NCBI GenBank assembly: GCA_021613335.1
Contig: JAJTWR010000044.1
Span: 535,001 to 599,000 of the forward strand
DNA from: Whitmania pigra
Lineage: Eukaryota; Annelida; Clitellata; Hirudinida; Haemopidae
Direction: 5' to 3'
DNA length: 64,000 bases
Shown: in pieces, positions 24,249 through 38,239 of the stretch
Layout: each line of letters opens with the position of its first letter
Position numbering within the stretch: position 1 is the first letter of the stretch
Notes under the pieces: model-generated
Told to the model about the DNA's origin: nothing
Databases searched by the model: none
What the model saw: only the letters and a program-made list of their open reading frames with translations
Program-made: the position numbers and the translations under genes

Positions 24249-26472
24249 AGCATTTCAAAAGTGTGTCTTTTCAAATAAAAAAGCATCGAAGGATGACTGA
24301 ATAAATTCCATGTTTTCCTTTCTTTTCATTCCACCTGCACGTATTTCGTTCTCTCTCGGAAATTTATGTTCTCGCAGTGCTCCAAAAATTAATCACGTTA
24401 TTATTAGTAAAAACACAATTATTCTTATTATTATTAATTGTCATTAATAAGCATTGAAATTAGCCTTGAAATCAGTACACCAAGTTGGTGTTCAGGTGTC
24501 CTAAATAATTCACAAAGACGTAAAATTAAAATGCCACGAAAAGTTAATTGAAAACAAATTATGTATTTGTTTAAAAACTGCTCAATTGTCAGAATGTTTG
24601 AATGAATGAACAAATAAATTTAAGATTTGAGATTTGAACAGCTCAAAAACTCGAATAAAAAAATAATAGATAAAAGAAAGGAGTAAAACAGAAAATAACA
24701 GAAATAAATAATTAATAAATAAACAATAAATAAATAAAACTTGAGCAATAATAATATAATAATTAACCTTAATAATTAAATGAAGATGTTACACTCGTTC
24801 ATAAAGAGCGAATGAATTTGTGTGCGGAAGGATCTTACACTGAACTACTCCCAACCAGGTAAATGTTCCATGCAGGTGTCGTGGACTTTCTTGATTCTCT
24901 TAAAAATTGCATCCAAATGAAAACTTTCAAAAGGTTGAAAAACATTTGTTGACCCGTGAAATTATTTTTGTTTGTTTGCCTCAATGTTCTGACGAATTTA
25001 TATTTTAAACAATTAAAAAAATTTTGTAATTAACAATAATAATAATAAACTGAATCCTGTTTAGTTAATTTTAATCATTTCGTTTTGTGATCTTTCTAAT
25101 GTCATTTAGAATTTAATCACGCGAAACATCTGCAAAACATCCCAGCAACGAGTGATTGAAATCTGCTAACGACTTTGTTTAAAGATGCTCCAATTGGACA
25201 TGACGAATTAAAATGTTTTTAAGTCATCGACGCCATCAAAGCCAAAAAAATTCATTCGCGCTCTCTAGTGATCAATAATTGAAGAGCAGGTGCCTGTAAA
25301 ACGTAGAAAATAATAAGCCGGTAAATTATTCAAGGCAGAACACCTCAGAAAATTCACGATATGCTATCGTTGAAACGGAATCCACTTTTATACGTCGTGA
25401 AAAGATTTTCAGGCATTTGTTACGAGGGGAGCAATTTGTTTGCTTCTGTGCTCGGCACCTGTGCTGCTTAATTCAATAACACAGTGGCCATTAACAACCC
25501 TATCAATATTGCTTTCAATCTCCCGGGAACTTTCGCAGACGACCAAACTCTGTAAGAACGTTAGAATCGACGTAGGCGGCCTTTCTCAAGAAGTTCGAAG
25601 AATTAACTCCAGAGAAAGTAACGTAACATGATGTAACATAATATAACATAGTATAACATAGTATAACATAATGTAACGTGCATCACAAAGTGCAAACATG
25701 AAAGCCGAACAGAAGCAGTTACGTAAATCAATAAACAGGCCTTGTCAGCGAGCATTTAAGTCGCGAGCGTATCTGCGTGTGACATGATGTGACCATCTTA
25801 GTGTTATCATTTCAGAAAAGTGCATCTCGACAGACGATGAAATATTGGACTGGGATCCCCGTTCATTTTTTGAACATCTTCACAAAATGCTTTCCCTGAT
25901 GAGAGATTAGTGGGCTCAGAAAATTAACTCCGCATTCACATGCGCTTGCCGAACGACCGAGAGGCACTCGGAAATATATTCTCGGTGGCAACTGAACGGC
26001 ATAACGAACTCATTTTGCCAGCAACTTATTCACAAGAATCGTGGCCTCTTAATTGATTTTCAAGCGCCTCACGACATCTAATGTCTAATAGAGCGCCGAT
26101 GTTATGGCGAGAATGTCTCCTCGCTCTGGGATTGTTTATCATCTACGACGATGTCGACATGCATGAAATCCAGAGATTCCTTCTTTAAATATTCATTTTG
26201 CTATCTTTGCTGCTCATACGCTATCGATTCATCAGTTAGAGCACAATAAACCATCAAGTCTCTATTTGACATTCTACTCTCTATATTCAGAGAAGTTGTC
26301 CTTTCAATGAGTGGTTGAGTTGAACTCTGAGGTGGATTTCAAAACGACTGGGTTGTCAACCAGCATCATCGGTCCTGATGAAAAGGGGACCATTTCAATC
26401 AAAAACACCAGACAAACTCAGTGAATGTGGAAAAAATGGGGAGAAACTCTCAGATCAAAAAATTTCAATGAA

Positions 26473-26573
<101 letters not shown>

Positions 26574-27245
26574 TTAAAACGTCTTTAAAACTTTCAATCT
26601 GTCAGTGAAAATACTGAAGACAAGAACGAAGAACGCAAGAAACTCACTTCAACTTATCTTTTCGATCGTTTTGAAAATTTCTTTCTCAATAAAAATGATC
26701 AGATTGTTTGTCTTCCTAATAAATGGTCAGTTGGAATGAAATCCGAAAATCAGGCAAGGTTGCTTGCATTCACTCCACCATTACGCGTTCTAAAGCGATG
26801 GAGACATCAATGTATCGATAATTCATTATTTTACGGTAATAAATAATTATTTTGCAATAATAAGAAATTAATCTGCAATGTTCAGCTCATCAATATTCAG
26901 CGTGGGATGTGCTAAGGTAGCTGCACACGCAACACAAACCGACAGATCAGATGTCGACACTTTTCATATCAGACTTTAGAATCACAATCGATGATTAAGT
27001 GATATTTAACAAATTATTAGTAATAATAAATGATGATTAATAACTAACAAGCGATAACAGATAATAATGTTGGACGTTCGTAATGGAGATTAAAGCAATC
27101 AAGTGGTGTTTATTCAGAGTTCTTTCTCTCGACACGATGTTGCATTTCAGAACATTTTCATGGCTCCAACGACCATTTCTCAGTGTCGTTAGCATTTCTA
27201 ACAACTGATAAAAAATTCTAAATGTTGAATACTTTATTATTATCA

Positions 27246-27432
<187 letters not shown>

Positions 27433-27594
27433 CCACCACCATCTTCATCATCGTCATTGTTATTATTAGCACTTATTATTCATTATTATTACCATAACAC
27501 GTTGATATAATCGTGCAGTGCGCCAAACATTTAACAAGCCAAGTGTGAATCGAAGAAGGAAGTGAAAGCATTTTAAATTTTTTGACATTTTTCA

Positions 27595-27825
27595 TTCATT
27601 CATTCTTGGCATGATGCATTAATTCTTTTCATGATGCATTAATTCTTGACATGATGCATTCATTCTTGACATGATGCATTCATTCTTGGCATGATGCATT
27701 CATTCTTGACATGATGCATTCATTCTTGGCATGATGCATTCATTCTTGACATGATGCATTCATTCTTGGCATGATGCATTCATTCTTGACATGATGCATT
27801 CATTCTTGGCATGATGCATTATTAT
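27595..27825. repeat. 20-bp tandem minisatellite with 40-bp higher-order alternation
   Basis: About eleven tandem copies of CATTCATTCTTGACATGATG. In the central copies GAC and GGC alternate strictly, so the amplified unit is a 40-bp dimer. There are no spacers, which excludes a CRISPR-like array. Confidence 0.92.
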
Positions 27826-30800
27826 TATTATCTCCTAATTCATTATTATCTCCTAATTAGTTATTACCTGATGCAGCAGGTACTTCATTCATCTGCACTC
27901 CTTGTTTCATTCGTGAACCCAATAAAACTCTGGGCGATAATAAGACAGGTTTGTACGAATGCAATTTGAATCTTTAATGAACCTTCAAATTTCCTTAGAA
28001 GTGATTCCTCCGCTGAAATACCATCACCGAACGAAGGCAGGTCGTTTGACTTCTTAAGAAGCAAACAACGAGTATTCATAAACAGGCGCCGACTAATTAC
28101 GAGCGATAGAATTGCTGATTAAACTACACCAAGATGACGGAAGTGTCTCCGACATGTCAGTTGAAAGCGGTCGGTTGTGCCTTCCCATTCGTTCATTTGT
28201 CATGTCCCCATCGATTTTGCCTCGGTTTAACAGCAGCCCTCAACAGGCTCTCTTTCTAAAGCCAGAGGGAATTTCATTGTCCCAAGTTTTATGTCAGGCT
28301 CTCAGGAAATGATCTCAGATTGAATAATTATTGTCCATTAAATCCATAGCTTATCACCTTCTTATCAAAAGCCATTCAGTCTCAGAAAGGTCGTCGATAA
28401 TGCGGTTAGCTGAAGGCTAATACATGAAGTTCTTACGAGAAGCATCGGCAGCAACAGCAGCAACAACAACAATAACAATCGAATGGAGCTAATGACTGAA
28501 CACAGATTTATACGTTGTCGATTGTAAAAGAGAACTAGGCAGAGATTAAAGTAATTCGTGCGCTGATGAAATTATTGGACGGCAGAAGTTGCATTAGTGA
28601 TTTTCTTTCAACAAACACGCAAATGACCGAAATAGCCAACATCGATGTTTTACCTGAACGGAGAGGCGTTTGCAAATCATTGTGTCACTTCACCAGCCAT
28701 CTCCAATCTGCCGATGTCTGGAAGGATGCTGTCGCGTAGAGTACGGGGGAGTGTTCATTGTTCACTTCCCTCCAATGTCATTCAACAACAACAACAACAA
28801 CAACCAAATCAACAACAACATCAACAACCAAATCAACAACAACAACAGCAGCACTAGCAGTAACTTGCATTCACTCAACCATTACGCTTGTTAATAACCA
28901 AACTCATCACATTGGTGGCTTCAAAGAGAAGCCAAATGAAGACCAGAAAATTGATTGTCAAATGGTGCTTGGAGCACCATTCAATATCTGATGGAATTAA
29001 TTCACAATTCCGGATGCTTTTAAGCATTTACAGTTCTATTGCTTCGTTGTGCGTGTTATTTTGGAGGTCACATTCGGAAGAAGTCGATTTAATGAAACCC
29101 AGGAAAGTTGGAGAACTGCAAGTCATTTTAGAAGACCTACAAGGCTTCCGGACACCTGCGCTTCCCAACCATCACCGAGGTGTTGATAAGAAAGAAAATG
29201 GACTGATTACAAATCAGCCAGAGGGGTGTTGCACATTGGTGAAGTTCAAGCGAAGCGTCGTCTCTTGGCGCGAGTGAAATGGTCTCCTGTGAGAGAATAT
29301 TTCATAGAATCAACAATGCCCACAACACATGTTCGACATTTTAAACCAAGATATCAAGTGTTTCTCTAAATCTTCCTCCGCAAACTCTTCACCGACTCGA
29401 ACATAGAAACGTGTTCTCCTCTTTTTCATCGCCATCTCTAATTCTCAGCAGGACACAATGATTGAATTGTCGAAACGATGCGCCGTTTGTTATTTTGGTT
29501 GATTTGGAGTTTAATTTGCTTTCTACACTCGATGTATGAGTCCGTGTTGACGTTTGAGTCGATCGATGATGGTCGCCTGATGCTCTCAACTGCTTCCACG
29601 TCAAAAACGGGAAAAACCCGTTCACTTCGAGAGACAGAAATGTGCAAGTGACGCATGTTGGCTTCGACGAATCATTTGTCCGGGCAGTGCAATGGAAGAA
29701 CTCATCTTACGTTCTCAGAGTATTATTCTTTAGTGCAGTTTTCGACGTGTTACTTAAAAACTGTTTTTAAATTCTGCAAGCAGCGGACGATAAATCCAAG
29801 CTTAAAGGTGGGATCTGGCTAAGGGACAGCGTAGCTGGGACCAATTATGTGGAAATTCATGGGCATTTCAGTCACCTGGAAAGGAGTTGTTAATGGCCGA
29901 GAGTAGAAGTTGTTGCGAACTAATTCAGAGTCGGAAGATCGTAGATTTTATATGGAAAGATTCGAAGCTGAGCATTGAAAATTCTTATCGACTATCGTCA
30001 TAAATATTGGTCATCGTCGATTCATGACCTTTCAAAGAGGCATTTCGTGATTGAAAGAGATTATGACAATCATCTTGCATTCTACTTCAGCAGGTCGGCA
30101 TGGGACTCGTCTCAATGGAAGTTGCTATTATATATTAGAGTGCGTGAGTGGGATGGTCTAATAAAGCTCGGATAAATTCTCTGCCACTTGAATGAAACAT
30201 CTGCTCTCAAAGAACTCCAACAACTCCTTATTCGAGTTCATCTCCTTCCAGTGCATTCCAACCGGGATTAAAGATTTTTCAGTGGACAACACACGAATGT
30301 GTGCATTCCGTATGTGTGCATGTATGTCGAAGGAGACAGAAGAAATGTTTTGTTTTGTTTTGATCTTGTTTTGTAACAAGTAGCACTAGAATAACTCGAG
30401 GATTAGTTGAGGAATTGCATAAAATGTCCAGGGAGTTGCATCCAACACTCTAATGCTTAATTCTTTTCATACGCTGGAACCATTACGGCGGTAGTACAAT
30501 ACCGAGACATATTGCGATGAAATTATTTTCCACGACAAGACAAATAGAGGCGGTTTTAAACGGCATTTTAAAAGGCTGCTCAGTGATGGGGAAATGAAAG
30601 CTGATTGGGGACAAGCGGAGCAGACGAAATCAGTGGAAAGAGAAGACACGCCACTTCGGAACTCGGCCGAGATTATAAACATAATTATGCTCTGGTGCAG
30701 AGCTAAGACCAACAGATCTATTATTATCAACGAGACAATATCCGCTCGAGTGAGGAGGACTTTATAAGACTTCCTTCCTTCCAGTGTCAAATGTGTAAAA

Positions 30801-31720
30801 CGTTCGAAGCAATAATAAAACTTATTGAAATAGCACCATTACCAGGCAATAATCCCCGGGAAAACAAAGGTGAGGAGAATAGCAGCAGTCTTCAAACTGG
30901 CTTCACAAGTATAAAGAAGCTGCCTGTTGATTGTGTCCGTGCGTGTGTGTGTGTGTGTGTGTGTGCGTGTGCGTGTGAAACATGTGGGAAGTTTTTAAAT
31001 GTTGGTCTTTCCCTTTCAATGAAGAACAGACGCATGAAAATGTGCTCAAATTCAAATTGCACTCTTTAGCGCTGATATCCGACATGGAATCTCACGCCAA
31101 TTTTCCATGAAACGAAGCCATCACCGCTGACCAAGACACGAGAATTGTTTCATGTACTTTCATTCCAAACTCAGTGCATGAAAACCTGCTGTTTTGTTAT
31201 TGTTGTTGTTGTTGATGTTGGTTTCATTTGGTTTTATTGAATTCTCTGCTACTGCAACGATGAAGACGACGACGACATCTATTTTCATGTTTGTATTTGC
31301 CAAACGTGGAACCAGAAGCAAGAGAGGACAAGAGATACGCGCAGCTAAAAAGCGACGTAATTTACAGCAACATGTGATGATTGTAAATATCGACTTTATA
31401 AACACGGAGTACTTGATGGAAGAACACCTAAGCTAGTGTGGAATAAAAACACTTCATCGAGTCATCACATCATCATCGTCATGGTCATCGTCATCATTAT
31501 CATCATCACCATCATCTTCCTCATCCTTCTCGGTAAAAAGGTGCACTAAAAGGACTAACCAGTGTCAATCTTCTTTCTATGCGTTCAAATGTTTGAGAAC
31601 TCGTGTCGAGTAAAAAGCTCGACGCATGCACGAATTGCCTACGAATTTACCTCTTGCAGATAAATTAACAAAGAACTAAGAACCGTTGAAAGATGATAAA
31701 ATTTAAGACTGATGTTCTCT

Positions 31721-33541
31721 TTAAGTGGTTTGCTTTTTAGAAAAGAGATAATCTTCAACATTGCTCGATGTTCCTACTTGTTTGTAATGCTTCGAGTCCT
31801 GACCGAACACCTCCGATGCAGTGTTGGCTTCTAAGGGGGTGTTGAAGAGGTCGTCGGAGATCTTGCAGGGCACCGCGGTCGGAGCCGTGGATGGTTCGGT
31901 GGCCGGAGTCTTGCCGCATCCCAGAGGCATCGGGGTGGACCTACAGACGGGGGTCTTGAGCGGCTCGTAGCCCTGCAACTCCGGCTGCGGGACCGAGCAC
32001 TTGGTGCAGTTTCCCCCCGAGTGAGAGGGCGACGAACAGGTCGTGGCAGCAAATTTCGAGACACTCGGACCGGTGTAGGAGTGATGTTGGTCGGCCATAA
32101 AGCATTTCGACTTGAAAGCGACCATGTTTTCGTGCTGCTTCTGGTCAAATAGGTGGAGGAAATTATCCTTGCTCAGGTCTTTCACGGACGAGTCCACGGT
32201 CTTGCGCAGTGGCGCGCATTCGGAGGATAGTTTGATCGTTCCATTAGATTGAATGTGTCTGCCTACGAGGCCGCCGGTTGAGTGAAATTCATTTGAAAAT
32301 GCATTAGATTTACAAGCAGATGAATTATTGGACGCAGGGGAGGCGCGTTTGATTTTCTTCTTCTTCTGCGTGTTTTGTGCTTTTCCATTTTTCTTCTGTT
32401 TCTCGCTCCTCTTGTGGTTGAGCGTTTTGACGCCAGATGCATCTCTATTGGATTTCTGACTCACGCTCTTCGGGGTCGCATGCGAATCTCCGCCGAAAGA
32501 AGCGAAGGAATCTGAAAGTTTAGACTTGCATTTCAACTGAAGGTGACTCGGCGTGTACGAATGTTCGTCTAGCAGATGATTCTTCCTTTTTAATGTTCCC
32601 TGCTTGTTGTTGCGACCATTCATTTTTGAAGCGGATTTCTGATTTGTTTGCAAAGATTTTTCGTTCGATGGGCACGCTGGAATGACGTCGCATGATCTCG
32701 AGTTGCACGAACTTTCCCTCAGAGCGACGCATTTGTGGGTCTTCAGTCCTGACAAGGACTTGAACCTCTTCGAACAGCTTGGAATCTGACAAGTGAACTC
32801 CTTCATGCAGGTGGTTGCTGCTGCTGCTGCCGTTGCTGCTGCTTCGTCGTGGTGGAATAACCCTATCTGATGGTCCGATGACCTGAGAATCTTCTGCGAA
32901 GAGACTCTGTTTCTCCTCAATCTTCTGCCCTCTCCTTCGTCTTCCTTTGCCTCGAGATTCCAACTTCCATCCTTGAAGCTGCCGTTGTTAAACAAGCGAT
33001 GATTGTTAAAGAATTACAATTTCTCCTCACCGCCCATCCATCATCCGCAGCACACCTACGCACAACTACGACAACAGGCACAAAGAGAGCTTTCGGACCG
33101 ATTGATTTTAAGATAAATTTTCTGCGTTCGAAGAATCGGAATTATTTCTTATTGAATTCGAATGAAGTTATTACAGGTTTGCGTTAACGATTATGACAAA
33201 AGTGCTAGCCATAAATGAGATTAACAGCATGAGACATCTGCTTATAAATCAACTTGTCCACCGCGAGAGGCAAACGTTCTCAAAAACATCAAAATCTGCC
33301 ATTATTTCCGGCCAAAGTGGCTCAAGATGAGAAAGCTGCCTTTCTACTCAAAGCGCCTCTTTAATCACAATGAAGGCCAGGATTATGTGATGTTAAAGAT
33401 TTAATTGCAAAGAATTAATTAGCATGCCTCTGGCTCGTTCTCGTCGCTTCCTATAACTATTCTTATACTTGTGATCGGTACTTGTTAAATTGAATAACGA
33501 ATGATTTGTTCTCAGATCAACATCATCATCATCATCACCGC

Positions 33542-33579
<38 letters not shown>

Positions 33580-36506
33580 CCATCATCGTCTAACCATGGA
33601 GAGCCCCAGTGATGGTTGGACGAGTCCATGAGGGTGCCAACGTAAGTCTTCCCCCTCCAAGTCACGTTAACGACCAAGAGTCCTGCCAATGAAATGGACA
33701 TTCAATTCATGCCTATTGAAACAAAGAATTCGATAAGCAAATATCATCACCATGGTGATGACGAATAATACGTCATTAGCTTTTGACAAGACATCAAACA
33801 ATCAGACTTCTCGATCTTCAGACTGAAACTTTTCGCGAACCATGTTCGACAAAAACGACATCAATTTAGAGATATTTAATTGAACGAATGCAGTAGACAA
33901 CGACGAATGGCTTGAATGAATAATTAGTAGGAAAGCAGGAGTGAAAGTTATGAGTGATGTGCATTGTTTTGTCCCTCGTGGCCACCGAGAATTCACAATC
34001 GACGATGTGGAGAAGAGCAAAGTAGAAGAAGAACCTTCATCACCAGCACCGAACGACCGAAAGCCTTTCAGAAATTACAGAACATTAAAATATCGCACTG
34101 CAGGATATTTGCGCTATATTGCGTAATTGATTGCAAGGCTACGAAACAGTTGCAGAGTCCACGGTGCAACAACTCGCGACAGACAAAAGGGGCAAACAAA
34201 AGCATTTAAAATTCAAAATCAACAACAACATCAACAACAGCGGAGGTGTTGAGTGCGGACGCAACATACAACATACAACTCCTTCCTCTGTCTTTACGAT
34301 TGCAATCCTTCGTTTAACACTTCCGCCCGTATGCCCCCAACAAAGGGCTTGTCGAGTTTAATTCAGACAAACCTGACAAACCTCGTTAGATAAGACAGTA
34401 ACAGTTAAAATTTTTTTGAAATTTAACGTGGTAGTTAAAATGTTTATGAAATAGAAAAATATCTTCCTCTCATTCGCTGCAAATATGCCCGAAACGCAGC
34501 GAGCCATTTATCTGATTAGTGGTGTACAGCTGCATAACAATTAGTCTTTCGTTTGAGCACATAATAACAAATTATGATCAAAATAAAACATTATAATCAT
34601 GAAATCATGTAGTAATAATAATAATAATAAAAGATAATCAGAGTTATTATAATCAGTACAATCGCCAACAACGATAAGGTTTACAAAAGTCTAGCTAATT
34701 GGAAATTCATTCCAAATGATTCATTTAAAGTTTCCTCAAAAACAAACACTTGTAAAAGGGGTTTTTGTTTTCGAGTGATAACTTTCACCTCAAAGTTGAA
34801 TAAGTTTGATAAGCACATCAAGCAGGGAAGGAGAAACGTGTTAACGTGAAGTTATTAAGAAATTATGAGTGAACATTTTTCACGGTTCTTCTCAGAGCAA
34901 ACAAAGTGGAATGAAATTAATCATGAGAAAGTAGAGATTTTCAATCCTCAAAAAGAAAAGTCAGTCACACGACAGACCTCACCAGTTACGAAGACATTCG
35001 CACGGAAATTTCCAAATCAATAACATTCGAGAATGAATCCATTTTGTGCTCGTAATAATCTCCTAACATCTTGCAATCTCTTGTAGGAAGCACTTGCCTG
35101 GCGACCGATCATTGAGTGGAGGAGCAGAGATTAGATGCCAATTACTTTTCACATTCCCATTCCGATGCACAGAAATGTGCCACCGACTGAAACTATGGCA
35201 TTCGACTCTTGGAAATGAAGAGCACTTAACAGATACACTCTATCCTGCCAACCAACGAAAGACGGGCAAAAATAATGAATGAGCAGATCGAGAGAAAGCA
35301 TCGGTGAAAGAAAGAACGATACTGGATAAAATACGAAACAACAATGAACTCGTAAGGGGAGGTTCCCGAAAAACATTAATGCCCTGAGAAAATGTTTGAA
35401 TTACGTTGCGTCATCAGTTGATTAGCACAACGTGAAAAGATTGCTTCTCTGGCAGTCATCATCTTCAATCACAACGACTCGTTCCCAGTAGGAGGAGACA
35501 GGACAGGTGATGGTGCATCGATGCAAATGCATTTCAACTCATTGATAAGAAACACGTCAGACGAGGAAGAAAGCAAATTGACACCTTGAATGGTCGAGGT
35601 GGCACATGGCAAAATGTTGGAGCAGATTATGAACAATGCACGTCCCATGCATCACCTGATCGATCGCATTTAGCTTCGTGCAATTTTGTCAAAAGCTGTT
35701 GCCGAGATGGCCATTATGAATTCTTATTCGACTTTCAACGGAGTCGAAATGTTAAATCAACTCGCTGTCGTTTGAAAACAAAGGCATTTGCATAGGTTTT
35801 AAGACTTAACGACTGGTAGACTTCTGAATGGAAATTCTGGCAAAGATCGAGAAGGGACCTGCTATGGAGAGTTGTTATCTGAAATAAATCAATTCGACGG
35901 ACAAACAACGCGCATCACGAGGAAGGTGAACAGTTTTCGAAACGAAGGATTTCATTAGCGAAGATGGCACTCGGGGCAATGAAATACTCACCATTTCTTG
36001 ACTCGTTCCATACGATTCCCTCGAGAACTACCGAAGAACCAGGATCACATGGTCCCAAGCATTCGGGGTCCGTCAAAACGGCGGCATTCTTCTTGATCGA
36101 CATCCCTTCCTGGAAGTTTGAAAACGTTGAACGTTTCACTCTTAATTGCATCTTCGGACCGAGTCTTAAAAATGAACGATTCTCGGCCGAAGAAATTTCT
36201 CTTTTTAAATTCGGCCCTTATAAAATAATGCCTTATAACCACGTAAGGAGATTTCCTTTCCTTAATTATGTTTCCTTACGCCGAGAATGCCGGAGAAGAG
36301 GAGGATGAATGAGGAGGTGACTGCTAACAAGTGTTGTTATAAGTTTCTTAATCTGATCACATTCTGCTAGCGGGAAACACGAGAGTTATCTCGCTTTGAT
36401 TAAAACTTGTCGAAGAGCGAGTCATACGTCTACTGCTTTCAAAAGAAGAGCTATTAGTTGCTTCGGTTATTACCATTGTTATTGATATTGCTACTATTAT
36501 TATTGA

Positions 36507-36540
<34 letters not shown>

Positions 36541-37873
36541 GATATTATTATTATTATTATTAATGTTGTTGCCGTTATTCTTGCTATTATAATTACTACC
36601 AGCTTATTAATATTAATCTTTTATTGAGACTTTATTCACTGCAGAGGAACGAATCGTGCGCCCGCGTGACACGTTGAAACAATAGACAATGTATTAAGGT
36701 CTTCATTGATTTCCGAACGAATGATACAAACTTGCTATGAAATGGCGAGATGAATGCACAGGGAAAGTGCACAAACATCTTTTAAAGGATATCTTAAATG
36801 CACTAGGAAGCTCTAAATTGAGCTAGAAATGAACACGCTCAGAAGCATTAAGCCAGTCTTTCTGCATTTTGATTTTAAGTTGCTTCTCATAAACCGCAAA
36901 CAACTCCTCGAGGCTCGCGGTCGAGTGTTGATTTTTGATGCAAGGTGCACGCCACGACAGGCGATAACGAATTGCAACAATACGAAAACTCACGATCCAA
37001 GAAAAGCAGCAAAGATAATCTAAGCATCTAACTCTAAGGAATCGACGAAGACCATCCAGTTGCCACGCTTTGTCGAGAGTGCATGTGCATTGCGAGCATG
37101 ATAAAAACGAGCGCCGTTGTAATGCATCCCTCGATTAATTCATTTGCCACCAATTCGCTTTAAATGGCCGAGGAAACATGTTTTTAAAACAATGCAACAT
37201 TCATCGCCGCCGTGCAATTAAAAAAAAAAGCCAATAAGTGAAAAGCTTTCGCGATATTTTATCATTCATTTGATCGTACGTTCAAATGTTCAAATACCTC
37301 TCCGACTGATGCTTTCACCATTGCTTCCTGGCAAGTAGTCGATGATTCTTCGCGAGGCAAAACTGCATTTCCCGGTGCAAAAAGAGACCCGTATGTGTTT
37401 AGTGTCTCATTTGAATTTTCCCCAACGAAGGACGTATTTACATTAATATCGGCGCCATCATTCGGCACCCTGCTGTGTATCGTTTGAGATTGATGTTCTT
37501 GCCTGGTAATTGTCTCAACAGATCCTATCTCCGCAGTGTCTGGAGCACAATTTTTCACGGCAAAATTATCTTTCTCTGTCTTAACCTTCTTGTCTCTTGT
37601 CACGGAGACATTCCTACCCGTGCTTTTCGACTTGTTATGCGTTCCTAACGTCGGCTGAGAAGATCCATCGACGAGTAGCGGATTGTAAAATAGCTTACGA
37701 TCACCTAACGACGACGACGACGACAACGACAACGACGACTTGTTTAATTCTTTATCGGACCTTTTTGATTTCGACTTCATGTTACGTTCGACTTCATTCG
37801 ATGTCGGTTCCGAGCAACCGGTCCGCAAGAAAATCTTATAAGCGATATAAACGCAACAATCTTTGCTTTTCAA
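31721..37873 (-). CDS. ZNF608/ZNF609 (brakeless/scribbler) type zinc-finger regulator, 5' end not resolved
   Basis: ZNF608/609 and insect brakeless are nuclear transcriptional co-regulators. Exons that join in phase: one ending at 37298 (open from about 37873), 36109-35992, 33682-33595, and 32978-31721 with stop TAA. The diagnostic region crosses three exons: [20 protein letters not shown] with GIVWNESRN, then [20 protein letters not shown], then [12 protein letters not shown] and a basic stretch RRLRRNRV. The last exon carries the single zinc finger ([23 protein letters not shown]), here ending H-x-C, then about 330 residues of Ser/Lys-rich sequence. The first exon contains [10 protein letters not shown], like the basic N-terminal part of the family. 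Introns reach 2.3 kb, and the intron after 33595 starts with a CAT/ATC array 9 nt from the donor. The N-terminal exon was not found. Confidence 0.85.
33521..33590. repeat. (ATC)n microsatellite next to a splice donor
   Basis: About 70 bp of ATC/CAT repeats inside the intron of the ZNF608/609-type gene. On the gene strand the array begins within about 10 nt of the 5' splice site at 33594. Confidence 0.85.
36495..36562. repeat. (ATT)n microsatellite
   Basis: ATT repeats with a few GAT interruptions, in the intron upstream of the 36109 exon. Confidence 0.85.
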
Positions 37874-38239
37874 GAATAGTTAAGAAGCACTCGCTGAAAA
37901 CACGAAATCCTCTTGTATCCCTCTCCTGCTTTCGACCGGACGTATGGGCCAACTATGATATACGATATTGTTGAATCAGTAGTTATCTATCATGTGGGCT
38001 CCTATGTGCACGCGCTGTACACGCATCTGTATACTTAGCGATTGGTAAAGCGAAAAAACATGTCTTTATGTGTCGGTTTCATGAAAACGTGTTTCCCTTC
38101 AGGGGTCTTCCTTCCTCTGCTCTCGGGTTCATTTGTGCCTCGACGACGACGATGGCCCGAGTCAGGATGTGGACCGTGGCCTGAAGTTTCCCTCCTGAAT
38201 TTGCTCTCCTGAACATATGGAAGTGCGCTATGACACACG

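Noticed and set aside
27595..27825. Regularly spaced 20-bp repeats resembling a CRISPR array
   Set aside because: Repeats are directly tandem with no unique spacers, in animal DNA; it is a minisatellite.
28645..28857. Gln-rich frame ending in a poly-Gln tract
   Set aside because: Generated by CAA repeats; three overlapping frames are all open, and there is no conserved domain.
31831..32963. Two alternative long frames within the ZNF608/609-type exon
   Set aside because: Shadows of the 424-codon frame that carries the zinc finger and joins in phase to the upstream exons.
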